DNA from: Candidatus Peregrinibacteria bacterium
GTDB lineage: Bacteria; Patescibacteriota; Gracilibacteria; UBA1369; UBA12463
Assembly: GCA_023245695.1 (NCBI GenBank)
Contig: JAHFJT010000054.1
Span: forward strand, 1-6,661
Reading direction: 5' to 3'
Length of the DNA: 6,661 nucleotides
A program made the translations under genes and the position numbers. A model generated the notes under the pieces. It did not search any database, was not told the DNA's origin, and saw only the letters and a program-made list of their open reading frames with translations. Below, piece by piece: positions 1 through 4,769 of the stretch. How positions within the stretch are numbered: the stretch's first letter is position 1; the number at the start of each line of letters is the position of its first letter.

Positions 1-22
1 GGCTTTGGTCAATGTAGCCGGG

Positions 23-51
23 TTGCTATGAGCAGCTTCAAATAGTACAGT
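23..51 (+). promoter_or_regulatory. candidate sigma70-type promoter for the protease-carbonic anhydrase unit
   Basis: A TTGCTA hexamer at 23-28 (4/6 to TTGACA) lies 17 bp upstream of TACAGT at 46-51 (TAnAnT, 4/6 to TATAAT). Transcription would start near 58 and give a leader of about 36 nt before the ATG at 94. The hexamers are individually weak, but the spacing is optimal. The leader holds a CCCCC run at 68-72 and CCC immediately before the start, and no purine-rich Shine-Dalgarno. A promoter further upstream, outside the window, cannot be excluded. Confidence 0.4.
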
Positions 52-93
52 AGGAACACGGTTTTTACCCCCTTACTGATCAGCTTTATCCCT

Positions 94-1851
94 ATGAAGA
101 AACATGTAATTTTGGGCCTTCTTATAACCCTCCTCATTCCATACGCCGCAAACGCAAGTTTTATCGATGTCGACAGTAGCCATCCTGACCAAAAAGCCAT
201 CGAGTGGCTCCAGGAAAGAAACATCACCCCTCCTGATAAAACAAAATTTTTTCCTGATAAGCTCATCACGAAAGGTGAACTCTATGAGTTAGCATGGCGC
301 GCTGCCGGATACATTCCCGATGTGGGAATTAACGTACAAACGCCATTCTCTGATATCGACAGCAGCTCAAGATTTGCACCCTATGCAAAAAAGGCTGTTG
401 ACACAGGTATTATCAAAGGAGAGGGAACATTTTTACCAAACGCAAAAATTTCACGTGCAGATGCCCTGAAGTCAATATTTGATATCATGGGCATTGGGAT
501 CACTCGGGTATACACAAAAGATGATCTCCCGTTCAAAGACGTTCGACCAAGCTCAAGGTATGCACCCATCGCAAAGACGGCTATCGAATTTGGAATCATG
601 GAGGGGCAAGAAAATTTTCTTCCAAAAGAAAAAATCACACGAGCGGAAATCGCCGACGACATCTATCGAATAAGTACACTCCTGCCAGCTCCAACACAAA
701 CAATAAAGATTATCCAAGTGCCCCAAGAAGAAACGAGCAATACCTTTAGCTCAAATTCAAAATTTAGGATTCTTCTCGATGTTTGGGACAAAATCCACGC
801 AAAATACGTAGGAAAAGAGCCAGTCGACGACAATAAACTCCTCTACGGCGCTATTAACGGAATGGTAAGTAAACTTGGTGATAAGTACACGATTTTTCAA
901 GAACCAGTTAATGCAAAATCTTTTTCTGAAGCCCTCTCAGGCGAGTTCGACGGCATAGGAGTCTCGATCGACATGATAGACGGGAAGATCAAAATCATTA
1001 GCCCGCTCCAAGGAACACCAGCGAGTAAGGCAGGTCTCAAGCCAAATGATACGATTGTCGAAATCGATAAAAAAAGTACTACAGGGCTCTCCCTCAATGA
1101 CGTTTCGAATATGATCAAGGGGCGTACAGGCTCTGCGGTTGATTTGCTTATCGAGCGAGATGGCAAAAAAACAACGTTCAGCATTACACGTGAGCATATT
1201 CGACTCGAGGCCGTAACAGGAGAAATGAAGGGGGACGTCGGATACATTATCGTTCGAAACTTTACAGAGTCGAGTGGTATCGATTTCGCGCAGCAAGTGA
1301 AAAAACTGCTCGCAAAAAATCCTAAGTCCTTCGTCATCGATCTCCGTGACAATCCAGGCGGATACCTCGACGCATCACTACAGATGCTCGACACCCTTGT
1401 CACACCAAACACGAGACTCGCATCAATCAAGTTCCTCAAGCGTGAAAATGCTGAAGAGTTTTACAACGAGTCATCCGGAAAAAATGGACGCGCAGAGTTG
1501 AGCCCCACCGATCCAGAAGTTATTTTTCACTCCATTGGAAATGGTGAACTCGCAAAGTATCCTATCCGTGTTTTGATCAATGGAGGCAGCGCATCAGCAT
1601 CAGAGATCATGGCCGCATCACTGAAAGAAAATAATAGAGCTACGCTCATAGGAGAAAAAAGTTTTGGAAAAGGTACCGTTCAGGAAATCACCGACTACAC
1701 CGACGGCTCTCTCTACAAACAAACGATTGGAAAATGGATGACACCACAAGAGCACAACCTTACGGAAAATCCAATTTCTCCAGATGTCATAATCAAAAAT
1801 AACGACAAAACAGCAGCAGACGAAGCGCTCGATTACGCACTCAAAAACTAG
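94..1851 (+). CDS. SLH-domain S41 family C-terminal processing peptidase (CtpA/CtpB type)
   Basis: This is an exported serine protease of 585 aa that would process or degrade proteins outside the membrane. Residues 1-21 form a signal peptide (KK, hydrophobic run, Ala-Asn-Ala before the likely cut). Three SLH modules follow at about 22-73, 84-134 and 146-196; their binding-loop motifs read ITKGE (59-62 region), ISRAD and ITRAE, the last closest to canonical TRAE. A linker leads to the S41 helical region (about 224-268), a PDZ domain (about 281-369, starting near FDGIGVSI) and the S41 core (about 370-570). The catalytic residues follow the CtpB pattern: nucleophile Ser501 in GGSASASE, Lys526 in SFGKGTVQ and Gln530, with the 25- and 4-residue spacings expected from CtpB Ser309/Lys334/Gln338. 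IDLRDNPGG (415-423) is the usual conserved strand. The gene is complete and the signal peptide supports the start. SLH modules normally bind secondary wall polymers, so surface anchoring is inferred. It probably shares a transcript with the carbonic anhydrase 19 nt downstream. Confidence 0.95.
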   Translation: MKKHVILGLLITLLIPYAANASFIDVDSSHPDQKAIEWLQERNITPPDKTKFFPDKLITKGELYELAWRAAGYIPDVGINVQTPFSDIDSSSRFAPYAKKAVDTGIIKGEGTFLPNAKISRADALKSIFDIMGIGITRVYTKDDLPFKDVRPSSRYAPIAKTAIEFGIMEGQENFLPKEKITRAEIADDIYRISTLLPAPTQTIKIIQVPQEETSNTFSSNSKFRILLDVWDKIHAKYVGKEPVDDNKLLYGAINGMVSKLGDKYTIFQEPVNAKSFSEALSGEFDGIGVSIDMIDGKIKIISPLQGTPASKAGLKPNDTIVEIDKKSTTGLSLNDVSNMIKGRTGSAVDLLIERDGKKTTFSITREHIRLEAVTGEMKGDVGYIIVRNFTESSGIDFAQQVKKLLAKNPKSFVIDLRDNPGGYLDASLQMLDTLVTPNTRLASIKFLKRENAEEFYNESSGKNGRAELSPTDPEVIFHSIGNGELAKYPIRVLINGGSASASEIMAASLKENNRATLIGEKSFGKGTVQEITDYTDGSLYKQTIGKWMTPQEHNLTENPISPDVIIKNNDKTAADEALDYALKN

Positions 1852-1870
1852 CATATCCCCTATCGCGACT

Positions 1871-2500
1871 ATGAGAGCGCACACCAAAGAAACACAAAAC
1901 GGAATAACTCCAGAACTCGCACTCGAGATTCTCAAAGAAGGAAATAAGCGATTTGTAAACAATATTAAGGCCCATCGGAACTTACTCGAACAAGTAAACG
2001 AGACATCCGATGGGCAGTTTCCTTTTGCGGCGATTCTCAGCTGTATCGACTCTCGAACTTCCGCAGAGCTGATCTTCGACCAAGGCCTTGGAGATATATT
2101 TAGTATTCGAATCGCAGGCAATATCCTGAATGAAGATATTCTCGGGAGTATGGAGTTCGCCTGCAAAATCGCTGGATCAAAATTAGTGGTCGTTCTCGGA
2201 CACACGAAGTGCGGAGCGATCGAGGGCGCATGCAACAACGTCACCATGGGAAACATCACCGCACTTCTTCAAAAAATACAGCCCGCGATCGATCAAGAAA
2301 CACAGACAGCCACAGAAAGAGATGGAACCAACAAACTGTTTCTCCGAAATGTAACAAAAAATAATATCTCCATTACTGTTCAAAAAATCCAAGAACAGAG
2401 CGAAATTCTACGTACCATGAATCAAGCACAGCAGATAAAAATTATCGGTGGTCTCCACGACATCGACTCGGGACAGGTTATCTTTTTCGAAGAGAACTAA
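1871..2500 (+). CDS. beta-class carbonic anhydrase
   Basis: This zinc enzyme interconverts CO2 and bicarbonate in the cytosol (209 aa; no signal peptide or membrane segment). The zinc ligands are visible as Cys58 (in SCIDSR), His111 and Cys114 (in GHTKCGA). The Asp60-Arg62 dyad that gates the active site in beta enzymes is intact. Other family signatures are the block around 63-84 (SAELIFDQGLGDIFSIR, then IAGN), ILGSMEFAC (90-98) and the C-terminal strand IIGGLHDIDSGQVIFF. Length is normal. The ATG at 1871 is favoured because the N-terminal AHTKETQ followed by TPE-AL matches the start I recall for close relatives. It begins 19 nt after the protease stop with no promoter visible between them, so co-transcription is likely. 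No Shine-Dalgarno is present; a CCCC run sits 10 nt before the start. Its stop interlocks with that of the opposing ATPase gene. The protein resembles the carbonic anhydrases I remember from Bacteroidetes, which would suggest transfer, but that is from memory. A cynT/can-type name is possible but not assigned. Confidence 0.95.
   Translation: MRAHTKETQNGITPELALEILKEGNKRFVNNIKAHRNLLEQVNETSDGQFPFAAILSCIDSRTSAELIFDQGLGDIFSIRIAGNILNEDILGSMEFACKIAGSKLVVVLGHTKCGAIEGACNNVTMGNITALLQKIQPAIDQETQTATERDGTNKLFLRNVTKNNISITVQKIQEQSEILRTMNQAQQIKIIGGLHDIDSGQVIFFEEN
1970..2015 (+). repeat. 10-bp perfect inverted repeat (hairpin) inside the carbonic anhydrase gene
   Basis: GCCCATCGGA at 1970-1979 is exactly complementary to TCCGATGGGC at 2006-2015. 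The 26-nt loop contains a second short stem, CTCG (1985-1988) with CGAG (1999-2002). It lies about 100 nt into the coding sequence (residues 34-49, a variable stretch between the N-terminal helix and the first zinc ligand). No U-tract follows, so it is not a normal intrinsic terminator. It may be chance or an mRNA structure. Confidence 0.5.
2497..2500. other. interlocked convergent stop codons (CTAA)
   Basis: The plus-strand carbonic anhydrase ends with TAA at 2498-2500. The minus-strand ATPase ends with TAG, the complement of CTA at 2497-2499. The two coding regions therefore overlap tail to tail by four bases. Any terminator for either gene must lie inside the other gene. I see no GC-rich hairpin followed by a T-run on either strand near the junction. 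Confidence 0.9.
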
Positions 2501-4623
2501 GCTTGGGTCGGAGGAACTTCTGGGGCTGGAGGTTCTACATCAGGGACAACTGGCGTAGCCTCAGCTGGAGATTCCACAACCGGTTCTACAGGGACTTCTG
2601 CGACTACAGGAACAACCGGTGCGACCACCTCTACGGGAATCACACTCGCCTTCTCGTCCTGCTTCTTTTTAAGAATCTGTTCAGGATTGGTCGTCACGAT
2701 CTGATCCTCTCCATATGAAGCAATGATCTGAATCGCAGCATGCTTATTGCCAGCGAAGAAAAGTCCCTGGCCCACGCCACTATTCAAGAGAATGTACTTT
2801 TCCCCTTGCGTGAGATTGAAGACCTGCGCGAGGTAGTCGATTGCGGCCGGCGCCTGTTTCAAAAGAAGCTGCATCGAAGAGTTCGTAATAATAGGCTTTC
2901 CGTACTCGGACTTGAAGAAGTCCTCGACGTCCTGCGTAATGGTTGTAATACCGAGGTAGTACTTTCGAGCACGCTTCACGAGTCCAAAGAGGAATCGAGC
3001 GGAGTCTCCATGCTGCATGATGGACCACGCCTCATCAATGACAAGAATACGTCTCTTGAGCTCTCGTCGAACCTGAGCCCAGATGTAATTAAGGATAATA
3101 TACATCGCAATCGGCCGAAGAGACTCATCGAGATCTCGAATACAGAAAACCATAAGGCCCGTTCCAAGGTTGAGATTCGTAGGCTTATTGAAGAGTCCAG
3201 AATACGTTCCAGACGTAAATTTCTGAAGTCGCTGTGCGAGATCGGTCGCGCCATCCATGGTAGAGAGTACATCGTAGAGATCCTCCATCGTTGGAGGTGT
3301 GAAGGTCGAAGGATCCACGACGTCCATGGTAATCCCCTTCAATGAGTACACATCGATCAGAGCCTTATCCAAGATCCCCTCTTCTGCAGGCGTCATTGTA
3401 CCGAGCATAATCTTCAAGAGACCAAGAAGGTTGATAATATTTTGTCGGAGAATATCACCTGGCTGCGTCACCTCGTCCGCAACAGGCGGAGAAAGGTCGA
3501 AGGGGTTGATACGTCGATCAGAGTTCAGAGAAAGTCGAAGATAGGTTCCACCGAGCGTCTCAGCAAGAGCCTCGTACTCATTTTCCGGATCAATAATAAT
3601 CACATCGGTTCCGAGCATCATCATGCGGATAATCTCCAACTTCACGGCGTAGGATTTACCAGCACCAGACTTCGCGAAGACCACCGAGTTGGCGTTTTCC
3701 AGGCCGAAGCGATCAAAGATGATAAGACTATCGTTGTGGCGATTGACACCATAGAGGATACCTTCATCGGAAGTAAGTGTAGATGAAGTGAATGGAAAGG
3801 TCGTGGAAAGTGGTGACGTGTTCATGTTGCGGACCACATAGAGCTGATCGAGTGCCAAAGGCAAGGTAGAGTTGAAGCCCTGCTCCGCTTGGATCTGAGC
3901 GCGTCGAGTCATAATGAGCTTACCGCCGAGGAGACTCTCAAGCTGCTTGGCAACATTCTGAATCTTCTTTTCATCATCAGCATAAATCGTAAAGTAGAGC
4001 GCAAACTGGAAGAACTTCTCCTGACCACGCTGAATCTCCGTTCGGAGCTGCTCCGCATCTTCAAGCGCCGTCTCAATAGCCGGATCACGCGTTTTACCTT
4101 TTTCCTGAGCCATATGAATCGATGACTGCATCTGCGTCACCTTCTTTTTGAGAATCTTCATGATCGTCGCGGAGTCGATCGGGTAGATGAACTGCGCGAT
4201 ATCCATCGAGACCTCAAAGTTGATAAGTGGCGAGAGCCAGTTCATATCGAGGTAGCGCGGATAGGTAAAGACATAAAACGTCTGGGCAAAAAGTCCATCT
4301 ACGCGAATCATGTCATATCGAATCTCCATTGAGGATGGAGAGATCAAGTCACGGATAGAGGCAAGACCCTCCTGATATATTTTCTCAGCAGCCGTAAGCT
4401 CGGCTCGCTCCTTGGCAGCATCCACAGCAGGAACTCCACTATTGATAGCTTCCTTCTTTTTCTGAAGAAACTGGAGATTATCGAGAAACCCACTTTTGAA
4501 GGTATCAAAGAGTCCCCTCTTTACTTCAGGGGCTGGTGCCGTAGGAGCAACCGGAGGTTCCGGAGCTGGAGCAACAGGAGGAGAAATTTCTTGAGATGGT
4601 GGTACAGCGTCGTTTTCAGCCAT
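2497..4623 (-). CDS. VirB4/TraC-family type IV secretion ATPase
   Basis: This 708-aa cytoplasmic P-loop ATPase is of the kind that powers type IV secretion or conjugation-type pili. It has a proline-rich N-terminus (8-33), a VirB4/TraC-like N-terminal domain (about 95-270, with TFYVFTYPRY near 115-124) and a RecA/HerA-like ATPase domain (about 285-650). Walker A is AKSGAGKS at 317-324, Walker B is ILVIDEAW at 526-533, and IIIDPENEY (342-350) and ITQD (562-565) are further family motifs; Arg551/Arg553 in RARKYY are candidate arginine-finger residues. No transmembrane helix is evident, so it would dock on partners not in this window. The C-terminus (662-707) is a P/V/E/A-rich tail, probably disordered. 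The start at 4623 is supported by a good promoter 28-56 nt upstream and by the lack of another Met before residue 100. There is no Shine-Dalgarno, only ACCC and ACC just before the ATG. It converges on the carbonic anhydrase and diverges from gyrA. It could serve DNA uptake or secretion rather than conjugation; a DUF87/HerA-type label would also be reasonable. Confidence 0.9.
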   Translation of the reverse strand: MAENDAVPPSQEISPPVAPAPEPPVAPTAPAPEVKRGLFDTFKSGFLDNLQFLQKKKEAINSGVPAVDAAKERAELTAAEKIYQEGLASIRDLISPSSMEIRYDMIRVDGLFAQTFYVFTYPRYLDMNWLSPLINFEVSMDIAQFIYPIDSATIMKILKKKVTQMQSSIHMAQEKGKTRDPAIETALEDAEQLRTEIQRGQEKFFQFALYFTIYADDEKKIQNVAKQLESLLGGKLIMTRRAQIQAEQGFNSTLPLALDQLYVVRNMNTSPLSTTFPFTSSTLTSDEGILYGVNRHNDSLIIFDRFGLENANSVVFAKSGAGKSYAVKLEIIRMMMLGTDVIIIDPENEYEALAETLGGTYLRLSLNSDRRINPFDLSPPVADEVTQPGDILRQNIINLLGLLKIMLGTMTPAEEGILDKALIDVYSLKGITMDVVDPSTFTPPTMEDLYDVLSTMDGATDLAQRLQKFTSGTYSGLFNKPTNLNLGTGLMVFCIRDLDESLRPIAMYIILNYIWAQVRRELKRRILVIDEAWSIMQHGDSARFLFGLVKRARKYYLGITTITQDVEDFFKSEYGKPIITNSSMQLLLKQAPAAIDYLAQVFNLTQGEKYILLNSGVGQGLFFAGNKHAAIQIIASYGEDQIVTTNPEQILKKKQDEKASVIPVEVVAPVVPVVAEVPVEPVVESPAEATPVVPDVEPPAPEVPPTQA
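2500..2643 (-). repeat. low-complexity Pro/Val/Glu-coding segment with short repeats
   Basis: This codes for residues 661-708 of the ATPase, built from irregular PVV, PVE and EVP units. At DNA level it contains AACCGGT at 2578-2584 and again at 2614-2620 (the first copy extends to the palindrome AACCGGTT), plus near-identical CTACAGGGAC / CTACAGGAAC copies. Its sequence looks like a drifting, slippage-prone disordered tail. A second Pro/Ala/Val/Glu-rich tract codes for residues 8-33 (4525-4602), so the ATPase core is flanked by similar tails on both sides. Confidence 0.7.
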
Positions 4624-4650
4624 TTGGTTTGGGTATTTACGTATCAGATG

Positions 4651-4679
4651 AGTATACCATAATTACCTTAAATGTTCAA
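4651..4679 (-). promoter_or_regulatory. promoter for the VirB4/TraC-family ATPase gene (extended -10)
   Basis: Read on the minus strand, TTGAAC (complement of 4674-4679, 4/6 to TTGACA) is separated by exactly 17 bp from TATACT (complement of 4651-4656, 5/6 to TATAAT). The -10 is preceded by TGG, the TGn of an extended -10 element. The predicted start is the A opposite 4644, giving a leader of about 20 nt. This is the best promoter match in the window. Its -35 overlaps the inverted repeat at 4673-4692. Confidence 0.65.
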
Positions 4680-4692
4680 GGCTGTCAGAACA
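4673..4692. promoter_or_regulatory. inverted repeat TGTTC-N10-GAACA, possible operator
   Basis: TGTTC at 4673-4677 and GAACA at 4688-4692 form a perfect 5-bp dyad, with arm centres 15 bp apart. It covers the -35 hexamer of the ATPase promoter, where a dimeric regulator could act. The arms are short and could arise by chance; no known operator consensus is claimed. Confidence 0.3.
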
Positions 4693-4707
4693 ACAAAAAG
4701 GCTCAAC

Positions 4708-4738
4708 CTCTAGCCAGAATAAAGCGTGTATGCTAGAG
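4708..4738. promoter_or_regulatory. 7-bp inverted repeat spanning the gyrA promoter region
   Basis: CTCTAGC at 4708-4714 is exactly complementary to GCTAGAG at 4732-4738, separated by 17 nt. The arms coincide with the candidate gyrA -35 (4711-4716) and -10 (4734-4739) regions, so it may be an operator. It could also simply reflect the promoter hexamers. No T-run follows, so it is not a convincing terminator. Confidence 0.35.
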
Positions 4739-4739
4739 T
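4711..4739 (+). promoter_or_regulatory. candidate gyrA promoter
   Basis: TAGCCA at 4711-4716 (4/6 to TTGACA) lies 17 bp from TAGAGT at 4734-4739 (TAnAnT, 4/6). TGC at 4731-4733 supplies an extended -10. Transcription would begin near 4746 with a leader of about 24 nt. An overlapping alternative -10, TATGCT (4729-4734), has no good -35. The placement in a divergent intergenic region supports a promoter here, but the exact hexamers are uncertain. Confidence 0.45.
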
Positions 4740-4769
4740 ATCGCAGGTATTTTCAGAAAACCCCCTAAA

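Noticed and set aside
20..38. Small hairpin (GTTGCT / AGCAGC, loop ATG) as a terminator of an upstream gene
   Set aside because: The stem is short with a wobble pair, and the following bases TTCAAATAG are not a T-run. It also overlaps the candidate -35.
1..93. Tail or start of an upstream gene: plus-strand frames stop at 29-31 and 43-45, and one minus-strand frame stays open from about position 72 to the left edge
   Set aside because: The fragments are at most about 24 codons, the minus frame has no ATG here, and nothing in the residues identifies a family. They cannot be told from chance.
709..717. DnaA-box-like TTATCCAAG, considered because gyrA often lies near oriC
   Set aside because: It is a single 7/9 match inside a coding region, with no cluster and no AT-rich unwinding element.
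897..1439. Long minus-strand open frame inside the protease gene
   Set aside because: It lies antisense to conserved PDZ and S41 coding sequence, has no recognisable motif, and looks like a shadow of the real frame.
1618..2259. Minus-strand open frame of 213 codons across the protease-carbonic anhydrase junction
   Set aside because: It is antisense to catalytic motifs of both genes and shows no domain; composition is that of a shadow frame.
2740..3345. Plus-strand open frame of 201 codons opposite the ATPase gene
   Set aside because: It is antisense to the Walker B region of a clear VirB4-type protein and is highly Arg/Glu-rich, as expected from reverse-complement shadows.
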